A stretch of DNA of 64,000 nucleotides. Origin: Acanthornis magna. Taxonomy: Eukaryota > Chordata > Aves > Passeriformes > Acanthizidae. Of the stretch, positions 32,687 to 45,187 are shown one piece after another. Each line of letters begins with the position of its first letter. Position 1 is the first letter of the stretch. The translations under genes and the position numbers were made by a program. The notes beneath the pieces are model-generated. The model did not search any database. It saw nothing but the letters and a program-made list of their open reading frames with translations, and had not been told where the DNA came from. The stretch is taken from positions 1 through 64,000 of the forward strand of contig JAWUZG010000332.1 in the NCBI GenBank assembly GCA_036785705.1, in the 5' to 3' direction.

Positions 32687-34770
32687 AAAGATGGAGGAGC
32701 AGCGATCTTGCGGCGCTGCTGCGATGGCCTTGGCAGGCTCCTTCCAGCACAACTGTTCCTGGAGCTCTAGGATCTTTCCCTCTCTCAACCCTAACTCCAG
32801 GCTGAACGGCAGCCTATGGCTGGGGCCAAGGTGCCGACCACTGGGGGGGGTCCAGGTCAGAACGCTGTGCGAGCAGCAAGGTTGGGGCCTTGTCACAATG
32901 GCCTTGGCAGGCCCTTTCCAGTGCCAGTGCTCCTGGAGCTCTAAGCCCTTTAGATCTCTCAACGCTAACCATAGGAGTAACCATAAGCCTAACCCTAGTT
33001 AATCACCCCAACCCAGTACCGGACTTTTCCCTATCAGAAAGATGCAGGAGAAGCAACGTTGTGGTGCTGCCGTGATGGCCTCGGCAGGCCCTTTCCAGCA
33101 CAAGTGTTCCTGGAGATCTAGGCTCTTTCCCTCTCTCAATCCTAACTCCACGCTGAATGGCAGCCTATGGCTGGGGCCGAGGTGCCCACCCCTCTTGGGG
33201 CTCCAGCTCCAAATGGGGTGGGAGCAGCAAGGTTGGGGCCTTGCTGCGATCGCTTTGGCAGGCCCTTTCCAGTGCCAGTGTTCTTGGAGCTCGAGGCCCT
33301 TCAGATCTCTCAACACTAAGCCTAACCCTAGTTAATTACCCCAACTCAGTACCGGACTTTTCCCTATCAGAAAGATGGAGCAGCAGCAATCTTGCGGCGC
33401 TGCTACAATGGCCTTGACTGGCTCCTTCCAGCACCAGTGTTCCTGGAGCTCTAGGCTCTTTCCGTCTCTCAACCCTAACTCCAGGCACAATGACAGCCCA
33501 TGCCTGGGGCCGAGGTGCCCACCCCTGCACGTGGTCCAGGTCAGAACGCTGTGGGAACAGCAAGGTTGGGGCCTTGCCGCAGTTGCCTTGGCAGGCCCTT
33601 TGCAGAGCCACTGTTCCTGGAGCTCGAGGCCCTTTAGATCTCAATGTGAACCTTAGGCGTAACCCTAACCCTAACCCTAGTTAATTACCCCAACTCACTA
33701 TCAAGCTTTTCCCTATCAGAAAGATGGAGGAGAAGCAATGTTGGGGCGCAACCGCGGTGGCATCGGCAGGCCCTTACCAGCACAAGTGTTCTTGGAACTC
33801 TAGCCTCTTTCCCTTCCTCAACCCTAACTCCAGGCACAAACGCAGCCTATGGCTGGGGCCGAGGTGCCAACCACTGTGGGGAGTCCAGGTCCGAATAGTG
33901 TGGGAGCAGGAAGGTTGGGGCCTTGCTGTGATCGCCTTGGCAGGCCCTTTGCAGTGCCACTGTTCCTGGAGCTCGAGGCCCTTTAGATCTCAATGCTAAC
34001 CTTAGGCGTAACCCTAACCCTAGCTCTAGTTAATTACCCTAACACAGTCCCAAGCTTCTCCCTATCAGAAAGACGGAGGAGCAGCAATGTTGTGGCGTTG
34101 CTGCAATGGCCTTGGCAGGCTCCTTCCAGCACAACTGTTCCTGGAGCTCCAGGATCTTTCCCTTTCTCAACCCTAACTCCAGGCACAAAGGCAGCCTATG
34201 GCTGGGGCCGAGGTGCCAACCCCTGTGGGAGGTCCAGGTCAGAATGGTGTGGGACCAGCAAGGTTGGGGCCTTGCCGCGATCGCCTTGGCAAGCCCTTTC
34301 CAGCGCCAGCATTCCTGGAGCTCAAGGCCCTTTCGATCTCTCAACCCTAACCCTAGGCGTAACCCTAACCCTAGCTCTAGTTAATTACCCTAACACAGTC
34401 CCAAGCTTCTCCCTATCAGAAAGATGGAGGAGCAGCAATCTTGCGGCGCTGCTGTGATGGCCTTGGCAGCCTCTTTCCAGCACAACTGTTCCTGGAGCTC
34501 TAGGATCTTTCCCTCTCTCAACCCTAACTCCAGGCTGAACGGCAGCCTATGGCTGGGGCCGAGGTGCCAACCCCTGTGGGAGGTCCAGGTCAGAATGGTG
34601 TGGGACCAGCAAGGTTGGGGCCTTGCCGCGATCGCCTTGGCAAGCCCTTTCCAGCGCCAGCATTCCTGGAGCTCAAGGCCCTTTCGATCTCTCAACCCTA
34701 ACCCTAGGCATAACCCTAACCCTAGCTCTAGTTAATTACCCTAACACAGTCCCAAGCTTCTCCCTATCAG
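32687..34770 (+). repeat. HOR unit 15: A-B-C-D/E-F-G, 2084 bp
   Basis: 6-mer with the D/E fusion. C shares TTTCCGTCTCTC (G at 33464) with unit 10 and has two private changes, CCCATGCCTGGGG and TTTGCAGAGCC. The following A is the GCGATCTT subtype. Confidence 0.9.
33720..34068 (+). repeat. D/E fusion monomer, third copy
   Basis: Same junction as at 14596 and 21549; shared switch region 34003-34022. It lies 12171 bp after the second copy. Confidence 0.9.
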
Positions 34771-36854
34771 AAAGATGGAGGAGCAGCGATCTTGCGGCGC
34801 TGCTGCGATGGCCTTGGCAGGCTCCTTCCAGCACAACTGTTCCTGGAGCTCTAGGATCTTTCCCTCTCTCAACCCTAACTCCAGGCTGAACGGCAGCCTA
34901 TGGCTGGGGCCAAGGTGCCGACCACTGGGGGGGGTCCAGGTCAGAACGCTGTGCGAGCAGCAAGGTTGGGGCCTTGTCACAATGGCCTTGGCAGGCCCTT
35001 TCCAGTGCCAGTGCTCCTGGAGCTCTAAGCCCTTTAGATCTCTCAACGCTAACCATAGGAGTAACCATAAGCCTAACCCTAGTTAATCACCCCAACCCAG
35101 TACCGGACTTTTCCCTATCAGAAAGATGCAGGAGAAGCAACGTTGTGGTGCTGCCGTGATGGCCTCGGCAGGCCCTTTCCAGCACAAGTGTTCCTGGAGA
35201 TCTAGGCTCTTTCCCTCTCTCAATCCTAACTCCACGCTGAATGGCAGCCTATGGCTGGGGCCGAGGTGCCCACCCCTCTTGGGGCTCCAGCTCCAAATGG
35301 GGTGGGAGCAGCAAGGTTGGGGCCTTGCTGCGATCGCTTTGGCAGGCCCTTTCCAGTGCCAGTGTTCTTGGAGCTCGAGGCCCTTCAGATCTCTCAACAC
35401 TAAGCCTAACCCTAGTTAATTACCCCAACTCAGTACCGGACTTTTCCCTATCAGAAAGATGGAGCAGCAGCAATCTTGCGGCGCTGCTACAGTGGCCTTG
35501 ACTGGCTCCTTCCAGCACCAGTGTTCCTGGAGCTCTAGGCTCTTTCCCTCTCTCAACCCTAACTCCAGGCACAATGACAGCCCATGGCTGGGGCCGAGGT
35601 GCCCACCCCTGCACGTGGTCCAGGTCAGAACGCTGTGGGAACAGCAAGGTTGGGGCCTTGCCGCAGTTGCCTTGGCAGGCCCTTTGCAGGGCCACTGTTC
35701 CTGGAGCTCGAGGCCCTTTAGATCTCAATGCTAACCTTAGGCGTAACCCTAACCCTAACCCTAGTTAATTACCCCAACTCACTATCAAGCTTTTCCCTAT
35801 CAGAAAGATGGAGGAGAAGCAATGTTGGGGCGCAACCGCGGTGGCATCGGCAGGCCCTTACCAGCACAAGTGTTCTTGGAACTCTAGCCTCTTTCCCTTC
35901 CTCAACCCTAACTCCAGGCACAAACGCAGCCTATGGCTGGGGCCGAGGTGCCAACCACTGTGGGGAGTCCAGGTCCGAATAGTGTGGGAGCAGGAAGGTT
36001 GGGGCCTTGCTGTGATCGCCTTGGCAGGCCCTTTGCAGTGCCACTGTTCCTGGAGCTCGAGGCCCTTTAGATCTCAATGCTAACCTTAGGCGTAACCCTA
36101 ACCCTAACCCTAGTTAATTACCCCAACTCACTACCAGGCTTTTCCCTATCAGAACGGTGTGGGAGCAGCAAGGTTGGGGCCTTGCTGCCCTTGTCTCGGC
36201 AGGCCCTTTCCAGTGCCAGTGTTCCTGCAGCTCTAGGCTCTTTCCCTTTCTCAACCCTAACTCCAGGCACAAAGGCAGCCTATGGCTGGGGCCGAGGTGC
36301 CCACCCCTGTGGGAGGTCCAGGTCAGAATGGTGTGGGACCAGCAAGGTTGGGGCCTTGCCGCGATCGCCTTGGCAAGCCCTTTCCAGCGCCAGCATTCCT
36401 GGAGCTCAAGGCCCTTTCAATCTCTCAACCCTAACCCTAGGCGTAACCCTAACCCTAGCTCTAGTTAATTACCCTAACACAGTCCCAAGCTTCTCCCTAT
36501 CAGAAAGATGGAGGAGCAGCAATCTTGCGGCGCTGCTGTGATGGCCTTGGCAGCCTCTTTCCAGCACAACTGTTCCTGCAGCTCTAGGATCTTTCCCTCT
36601 CTCAACCGTAACTCCAGGCTGAACGGCAGCCTATGGCTGGGGCCGAGGTGCCCACCCCTGTGGGAGGTCCAGGTCAGAATGGTGTGGGACCAGCAAGGTT
36701 GGGGCCTTGCCGCGATCGCCTTGGCAAGCCCTTTCCAGCGCCAGCATTCCTGGAGCTCAAGGCCCTTTCGATCTCTCAACCCTAACCCTAGGCATAACCC
36801 TAACCCTAGCTCTAGTTAATTACCCTAACACAGTCCCAAGCTTCTCCCTATCAG
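34771..36854 (+). repeat. HOR unit 16: A-B-C-D-E-G, 2084 bp
   Basis: 6-mer that lost F only: E (36153-36503) passes directly to G. E has CCCTTTCAATC like the F copies of units 8, 11 and 12, so the E-G join probably replaced an E start with an F end. E also has a private GCTGCCCTTGTC; C has a private CTACAGTGGCC. Confidence 0.9.
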
Positions 36855-39288
36855 AAAGATGGAGGAGCAGCAATCTTGCGGCGCTGCTGCGATGGCCTTG
36901 GCAGGCTCCTTCCAGCACAACTGTTCCTGGAGCTCTAGGATCTTTCCCTCTCTCAACCCTAACTCCAGGCTGAACGGCAGCCTATGGCTGGGGCCAAGGT
37001 GCCGACCACTGGGGGGGGTCCAGGTCAGAACGCTGTGCGAGCAGCAAGGTTGGGGCCTTGTCACAATGGCCTTGGCAGGCCCTTTCCAGTGCCAGTGCTC
37101 CTGGAGCTCTAAGCCCTTTAGATCTCTCAACGCTAACCATAGGAGTAACCATAAGCCTAACCCTAGTTAATCACCCCAACCCAGTACCGGACTTTTCCCT
37201 ATCAGAAAGATGCAAGCAAGCAACGTTGTGGTGCTGCCGTGATGGCCTCGGCAGGCCCTTTCCAGCACAAGTGTTCCTGGAGATCTAGGCTCTTTCCCTC
37301 TCTCAATCCTAACTCCACGCTGAATGGCAGCCTATGGCTGGGGCCGAGGTGCCCACCCCTCTTGGGGCTCCAGCTCCAAATGGGGTGGGAGCAGCAAGGT
37401 TGGGGCCTTGCTGCGATCGCTTTGGCAGGCCCTTTCCAGTGCCGCTGTTCTTGGAGCTCGAGGCCCTTCAGATCTCTCAACACTAAGCCTAACCCTAGTT
37501 AATTACCCCAACTCAGTACCGGACTTTTCCCTATCAGAAAGATGGAGCAGCAGCAATCTTGCGGCGCTGCTACAATGGCCTTGACTGGCTCCTTCCAGCA
37601 CCAGTGTTCCTGGACCTCTAGGCTCTTTCCCTCTCTCAACCCTAACTCCAGGCACAATGACAGTCCATGGCTGGGGCCGAGGTGCCCACCCCTGCACGTG
37701 GTCCAGGTCCGAACGCTGTGGGAACAGCAAGGTTGGGGCCTTGCCGCAGTTGCCTTGGCAGGCCCTTTGCAGGGCCACTGTTCCTGGAGCTCGAGGCCCT
37801 TTAGATCTCAATGTGAACCTTAGGCGTAACCCTAACCCTAACCCTAGTTAATTACCCCAACTCACTATCAAGCTTTTCCCTATCAGAAAGATGGAGGAGA
37901 AGCAATGTTGGGGCGCAACCGCGGTGGCATCGGCAGGCCCTTACCAGCACAAGTGTTCTTGGAACTCTAGCCTCTTTCCCTTCCTCAACCCTAACTCCAG
38001 GCACAAACGCAGCCTATGGCTGGGGCCGAGGTGCCAACCACTGTGGGGAGTCCAGGTCCGAATAGTGTGGGAGCAGGAAGGTTGGGGCCTTGCTGTGATC
38101 GCCTTGGCAGGCCCTTTGCAGTGCCACTGTTCCTGGAGCTCAAGGCCCTTTAGATCTCAATGCTAACCTTAGGCGTAACCCTAACCCTAACCCTAGTTAA
38201 TTACCCCAACTCACTACCAGGCTTTTCCCTATCAGAACGGTGTGGGAGCAGCAAGGTTGGGGCCTTGCTGCTCTTGTCTCGGCAGGCCCTTTCCAGTGCC
38301 AGTGTTCCTGCAGCTCTAGGCTCTTTCCCTTTCTCAACCCTAACTCCAGGCACAAAGGCAGCCTATGGCTGGGGCCGAGGTGCCCACCCCTGTGGGAGGT
38401 CCAGGTCAGAATGGTGTGGGACCAGCAAGGTTGGGGCCTTGCCGCGATCGCCTTGGCAAGCCCTTTCCAGCGCCAGCATTCCTGGAGCTCAAGGCCCTTC
38501 TGATCTCTCAACCCTAACCCTAGGCGTAACCCTAACCCTAGCTCTAGTTAATTACCCTAACACAGTCCCAAGCTTCTCCCTATCAGAAAGACGGAGGAGC
38601 AGCAATGTTGTGGCGCTGCTGCAATGGCCTTGGCAGGCTCCTTCCAGCACAACTGTTCCTGGAGCTCCAGGATCTTTCCCTTTCTCAACCCTAACTCCAG
38701 GCACAAAGGCAGCCTATGGCTGGGGCCGAGGTGCCAACCCCTGTGGGAAGTCCAGGTCAGAATGGTGTGGGACCAGCAAGGTTGGGGCCTTGCCGCGATC
38801 GCCTTGGCAAGCCCTTTCCAGCGCCAGCATTCCTGGAGCTCAAGGCCCTTTCGATCTCTCAACCCTAACCCTAGGCGTAACCCTAACCCTAGCTCTAGTT
38901 AATTACCCTAACACAGTCCCAAGCTTCTCCCTATCAGAAAGATGGAGGAGCAGCAATCTTGCGGCGCTGCTGTGATGGCCTTGGCAGCCTCTTTCCAGCA
39001 CAACTGTTCCTGCAGCTCTAGGATCTTTCCCTCTCTCAACCCTAACTCCAGGCTGAACGGCAGCCTATGGCTGGGGCCGAGGTGCCCACCCCTGTGGGAG
39101 GTCCAGGTCAGAATGGTGTGGGACCAGCAAGGTTGGGGCCTTGCCGCGATCGCCTTGGCAAGCTATTTCCAGCGCCAGCATTCCTGGAGCTCTAAGCCCT
39201 TTCGATCTCTCAACCCTAACCCTAGGTGTAACCCTAACCCTAGCTCTAGTTAATTACCCTAACACAGTCCCAAGCTTCTCCCTATCAG
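36855..39288 (+). repeat. HOR unit 17: A-B2-C-D-E-F-G', 2434 bp
   Basis: First unit of the alternating 7-mer/5-mer block. Its E ends CCCTTCTGATC as in unit 9. The last monomer is G' (38938-39288). Confidence 0.9.
38938..39288 (+). repeat. G' chimeric monomer (351 bp), first copy
   Basis: G-type left (GCTGTGATGGCC, CAGCCTCTTTCC) with an F'-like right: AAGCTATTTCC, CTCTAAGCCC and AGGTGTAACCC. Copies recur at 43105-43455 and 51439-51789. All three are followed by an A of the GCGATCTT subtype. Confidence 0.88.
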
Positions 39289-41020
39289 AAAGATGGAGGA
39301 GCAGCGATCTTGCGGCGCTGCTGCGATGGCCTTGGCAGGCTCCTTCCAGCACAACTGTTCCTGGAGCTCTAGGATCTTTCCCTCTCTCAACCCTAACTCC
39401 AGGCTGAACGGCAGCCTATGGCTGGGGCCAAGGTGCCGACCACTGGGGGGGGTCCAGGTCAGAACGCTGTGCGAGCAGCAAGGTTGGGGCCTTGTCACAA
39501 TGGCCTTGGCAGGCCCTTTCCAGTGCCAGTGCTCCTGGAGCTCTAAGCCCTTTAGATCTCTCAACGCTAACCATAGGAGTAACCATAAGCCTAACCCTAG
39601 TTAATCACCCCAACCCAGTACCGGACTTTTCCCTATCAGAAAGATGCAAGCAAGCAACGTTGTGGTGCTGCCGTGATGGCCTCGGCAGGCCCTTTCCAGC
39701 ACAAGTGTTCCTGGAGATCTAGGCTCTTTCCCTCTCTCAATCCTAACTCCACGCTGAATGGCAGCCTATGGCTGGGGCCGAGGTGCCCACCCCTCTTGGG
39801 GCTCCAGCTCCAAATGGGGTGGGAGCAGCAAGGTTGGGGCCTTGCTGCGATCGCTTTGGCAGGCCCTTTCCAGTGCCGCTGTTCTTGGAGCTCGAGGCCC
39901 TTCAGATCTCTCAACACTAAGCCTAACCCTAGTTAATTACCCCAACTCAGTACCGGACTTTTCCCTATCAGAAAGATGGAGCAGCAGCAATCTTGCGGCG
40001 CTGCTACAATGGCCTTGACTGGCTCCTTCCAGCACCAGTGTTCCTGGACCTCTAGGCTCTTTCCCTCTCTCAACCCTAACTCCAGGCACAATGACAGTCC
40101 ATGGCTGGGGCCGAGGTGCCCACCCCTGCACGTGGTCCAGGTCAGAACGCTGTGGGAACAGCAAGGTTGGGGCCTTGCCGCAGTTGCCTTGGCAGGCCCT
40201 TTGCAGGGCCACTGTTCCTGGAGCTCGAGGCCCTTTAGATCTCAATGTGAACCTTAGGCGTAACCCTAACCCTAACCCTAGTTAATTACCCCAACTCACT
40301 ATCAAGCTTTTCCCTATCAGAAAGATGGAGGAGAAGCAATGTTGGGGCGCAACCGCGGTGGCATCGGCAGGCCCTTACCAGCACAAGTGTTCTTGGAACT
40401 CTAGCCTCTTTCCCTTCCTCAACCCTAACTCCAGGCACAAACGCAGCCTATGGCTGGGGCCGAGGTGCCAACCACTGTGGGGAGTCCAGGTCCGAATAGT
40501 GTGGGAGCAGGAAGGTTGGGGCCTTGCTGTGATCGCCTTGGCAGGCCCTTTGCAGTGCCACTGTTCCTGGAGCTCGAGGCCCTTTAGATCTCAATGCTAA
40601 CCTTAGGCGTAACCCTAACCCTAACCCTAGTTAATTACCCCAACTCACTACCAGGCTTTTCCCTATCAGAACGGTGTGGGAGCAGCAAGGTTGGGGCCTT
40701 GCTGCTCTTGTCTCAGCAGGCCCTTTCCAGTGCCAGTGTTCCTGCAGCTCTAGGCTCTTTCCCTCTCTCAACCCTAACTCCAGGCACAAAGGCAGCCTAT
40801 GGCTGGGGCCGAGGTGCCCACCCCTGTGGGAGGTCCAGGTCAGAATGGTGTGGGACCAGCAAGGTTGGGGCCTTGCCGCGATCGCCTTGGCAAGCCCTTT
40901 CCAGCGCCAGCATTCCTGGAGCTCAAGGCCCTTTCGATCTCTCAACCCTAACCCTAGGCGTAACCCTAACCCTAGCTCTAGTTAATTACCCTAACACAGT
41001 CCCAAGCTTCTCCCTATCAG
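39289..41020 (+). repeat. HOR unit 18: A-B2-C-D-E, 1732 bp
   Basis: 5-mer. E has CTTGTCTCAGCAGGCCC and TTTCCCTCTCTC, an E subtype also found in units 20 and 24. Start of the first complete 4167 bp super-unit. Confidence 0.92.
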
Positions 41021-43455
41021 AAAGATGGAGGAGCAGCAATCTTGCGGCGCTGCTGCGATGGCCTTGGCAGGCTCCTTCCAGCACAACTGTTCCTGGAGCT
41101 CTAGGATCTTTCCCTCTCTCAACCCTAACTGCAGGCTGAACGGCAGCCTATGGCTGGGGCCAAGGTGCCGACCACTGGGGGGGGTCCAGGTCAGAACGCT
41201 GTGCGAGCAGCAAGGTTGGGGCCTTGTCACAATGGCCTTGGCAGGCCCTTTCCAGTGCCAGTGCTCCTGGAGCTCTAAGCCCTTTAGATCTCTCAACGCT
41301 AACCATAGGAGTAACCATAAGCCTAACCCTAGTTAATCACCCCAACCCAGTACCGGACTTTTCCCTATCAGAAAGATGCAGGAGAAGCAACGTTGTGGTG
41401 CTGCCGTGATGGCCTCGGCAGGCCCTTTCCAGCACAAGTGTTCCTGGAGATCTAGGCTCTTTCCCTCTCTCAATCCTAACTCCACGCTGAATGGCAGCCT
41501 ATGGCTGGGGCCGAGGTGCCCACCCCTCTTGGGGCTCCAGCTCCAAATGGGGTGGGAGCAGCAAGGTTGGGGCCTTGCTGCGATCGCTTTGGCAGGCCCT
41601 TTCCAGTGCCAGTGTTCTTGGAGCTCGAGGCCCTTCAGATCTCTCAACACTAAGCCTAACCCTAGTTAATTACCCCAACGCAGTACCGGACTTTTCCCTA
41701 TCAGAAAGATGGAGCAGCAGCAATCTTGCGGCGCTGCTACAATGGCCTTGACTGGCTCCTTCCAGCACCAGTGTTCCTGGACCTCTAGGCTCTTTCCCTC
41801 TCTCAACCCTAACTCCAGGCACAATGACAGTCCATGGCTGGGGCCGAGGTGCCCACCCCTGCACGTGGTCCAGGTCAGAACGCTGTGGGAACAGCAAGGT
41901 TGGGGCCTTGCCGCAGTTGCCTTGGCAGGCCCTTTGCAGGGCCACTGTTCCTGGAGCTCGAGGCCCTTTAGATCTCAATGCTAACCTTAGGCGTAACCCT
42001 AACCCTAACCCTAGTTAATTACCCCAACTCACTATCAAGCTTTTCCCTATCAGAAAGATGGAGGAGAAGCAATGTTGGGGCGCAACCGCGGTGGCATCGG
42101 CAGGCCCTTACCAGCACAAGTGTTCTTGGAACTCTAGCCTCTTTCCCTTCCTCAACCCTAACTCCAGGCACAAACGCAGCCTATGGCTGGGGCCGAGGTG
42201 CCAACCACTGTGGGGAGTCCAGGTCCGAATAGTGTGGGAGCAGGAAGGTTGGGGCCTTGCTGTGATCGCCTTGGCAGGCCCTTTGCAGTGCCACTGTTCC
42301 TGGAGCTCGAGGCCCTTTAGATCTCAATGCTAACCTTAGGCGTAACCCTAACCCTAACCCTAGTTAATTACCCCAACTCACTACCAGGCTTTTCCCTATC
42401 AGAACGGTGTGGGAGCAGCAAGGTTGGGGCCTTGCTGCTCTTGTCTCGGCAGGCCCTTTCCAGTGCCAGTGTTCCTGCAGCTCTAGGCTCTTTCCCTTCC
42501 TCAACCCTAACTCCAGGCTGAACGGCAGCCTATGGCTGGGGCCGAGGTGCCCACCCCTGTGGGAGGTCCAGGTCAGAATGGTGTGGGACCAGCAAGGTTG
42601 GGGCCTTGCTGCGATCGCCTTGGCAAGCCCTTTCCAGCGCCAGCATTCCTGGAGCTCAAGGCCCTTTCGATCTCTCAACCCTAACCCTAGGCGTAACCCT
42701 AACCCTAGCTCTAGTTAATTACCCTAACACAGTCCCAAGCTTCTCCCTATCAGAAAGACGGAGGAGCAGCAATGTTGTGGCGCTGCTGCAATGGCCTTGG
42801 CAGGCTCCTTCCAGCACAACTGTTCCTGGAGCTCCAGGATCTTTCCCTTTCTCAACCCTAACTCCAGGCACAAAGGCAGCCTATGGCTGGGGCCGAGGTG
42901 CCAACCCCTGTGGGAAGTCCAGGTCAGAATGGTGTGGGACCAGCAAGGTTGGGGCCTTGCCGCGATCGCCTTGGCAAGCCCTTTCCAGCGCCAGCATTCC
43001 TGGAGCTCAAGGCCCTTTCGATCTCTCAACCCTAACCCTAGGCGTAACCCTAACCCTAGCTCTAGTTAATTACCCTAACACAGTCCCAAGCTTCTCCCTA
43101 TCAGAAAGATGGAGGAGCAGCAATCTTGCGGCGCTGCTGTGATGGCCTTGGCAGCCTCTTTCCAGCACAACTGTTCCTGCAGCTCTAGGATCTTTCCCTC
43201 TCTCAACCCTAACTCCAGGCTGAACGGCAGCCTATGGCTGGGGCCGAGGTGCCCACCCCTGTGGGAGGTCCAGGTCAGAATGGTGTGGGACCAGCAAGGT
43301 TGGGGCCTTGCCGCGATCGCCTTGGCAAGCTATTTCCAGCGCCAGCATTCCTGGAGCTCTAAGCCCTTTCGATCTCTCAACCCTAACCCTAGGTGTAACC
43401 CTAACCCTAGCTCTAGTTAATTACCCTAACACAGTCCCAAGCTTCTCCCTATCAG
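41021..43455 (+). repeat. HOR unit 19: A-B-C-D-E-F-G', 2435 bp
   Basis: 7-mer with two marker changes: CTAACTGCAGG in A (G at 41131) and CCCCAACGCAG at the end of B (G at 41680). Both recur in unit 21 at +4167 and in unit 25 at +12501. Confidence 0.92.
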
Positions 43456-45187
43456 AAAGATGGAGGAGCAGCGATCTTGCGGCGCTGCTGCGATGGCCTT
43501 GGCAGGCTCCTTCCAGCACAACTGTTCCTGGAGCTCTAGGATCTTTCCCTCTCTCAACCCTAACTCCAGGCTGAACGGCAGCCTATGGCTGGGGCCAAGG
43601 TGCCGACCACTGGGGGGGGTCCAGGTCAGAACGCTGTGCGAGCAGCAAGGTTGGGGCCTTGTCACAATGGCCTTGGCAGGCCCTTTCCAGTGCCAGTGCT
43701 CCTGGAGCTCTAAGCCCTTTAGATCTCTCAACGCTAACCATAGGAGTAACCATAAGCCTAACCCTAGTTAATCACCCCAACCCAGTACCGGACTTTTCCC
43801 TATCAGAAAGATGCAAGCAAGCAACGTTGTGGTGCTGCCGTGATGGCCTCGGCAGGCCCTTTCCAGCACAAGTGTTCCTGGAGATCTAGGCTCTTTCCCT
43901 CTCTCAATCCTAACTCCACGCTGAATGGCAGCCTATGGCTGGGGCCGAGGTGCCCACCCCTCTTGGGGCTCCAGCTCCAAATGGGGTGGGAGCAGCAAGG
44001 TTGGGGCCTTGCTGCGATCGCTTTGGCAGGCCCTTTCCAGTGCCGCTGTTCTTGGAGCTCGAGGCCCTTCAGATCTCTCAACACTAAGCCTAACCCTAGT
44101 TAATTACCCCAACTCAGTACCGGACTTTTCCCTATCAGAAAGATGGAGCAGCAGCAATCTTGCGGCGCTGCTACAATGGCCTTGACTGGCTCCTTCCAGC
44201 ACCAGTGTTCCTGGACCTCTAGGCTCTTTCCCTCTCTCAACCCTAACTCCAGGCACAATGACAGTCCATGGCTGGGGCCGAGGTGCCCACCCCTGCACGT
44301 GGTCCAGGTCAGAACGCTGTGGGAACAGCAAGGTTGGGGCCTTGCCGCAGTTGCCTTGGCAGGCCCTTTGCAGGGCCACTGTTCCTGGAGCTCGAGGCCC
44401 TTTAGATCTCAATGTGAACCTTAGGCGTAACCCTAACCCTAACCCTAGTTAATTACCCCAACTCACTATCAAGCTTTTCCCTATCAGAAAGATGGAGGAG
44501 AAGCAATGTTGGGGCGCAACCGCGGTGGCATCGGCAGGCCCTTACCAGCACAAGTGTTCTTGGAACTCTAGCCTCTTTCCCTTCCTCAACCCTAACTCCA
44601 GGCACAAACGCAGCCTATGGCTGGGGCCGAGGTGCCAACCACTGTGGGGAGTCCAGGTCCGAATAGTGTGGGAGCAGGAAGGTTGGGGCCTTGCTGTGAT
44701 CGCCTTGGCAGGCCCTTTGCAGTGCCACTGTTCCTGGAGCTCGAGGCCCTTTAGATCTCAATGCTAACCTTAGGCGTAACCCTAACCCTAACCCTAGTTA
44801 ATTACCCCAACTCACTACCAGGCTTTTCCCTATCAGAACGGTGTGGGAGCAGCAAGGTTGGGGCCTTGCTGCTCTTGTCTCAGCAGGCCCTTTCCAGTGC
44901 CAGTGTTCCTGCAGCTCTAGGCTCTTTCCCTCTCTCAACCCTAACTCCAGGCACAAAGGCAGCCTATGGCTGGGGCCGAGGTGCCCACCCCTGTGGGAGG
45001 TCCAGGTCAGAATGGTGTGGGACCAGCAAGGTTGGGGCCTTGCCGCGATCGCCTTGGCAAGCCCTTTCCAGCGCCAGCATTCCTGGAGCTCAAGGCCCTT
45101 TCGATCTCTCAACCCTAACCCTAGGCGTAACCCTAACCCTAGCTCTAGTTAATTACCCTAACACAGTCCCAAGCTTCTCCCTATCAG
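43456..45187 (+). repeat. HOR unit 20: A-B2-C-D-E, 1732 bp
   Basis: 5-mer, twin of unit 18 at 4167 bp, with the same CTCAGCAGG form of E. Confidence 0.92.
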
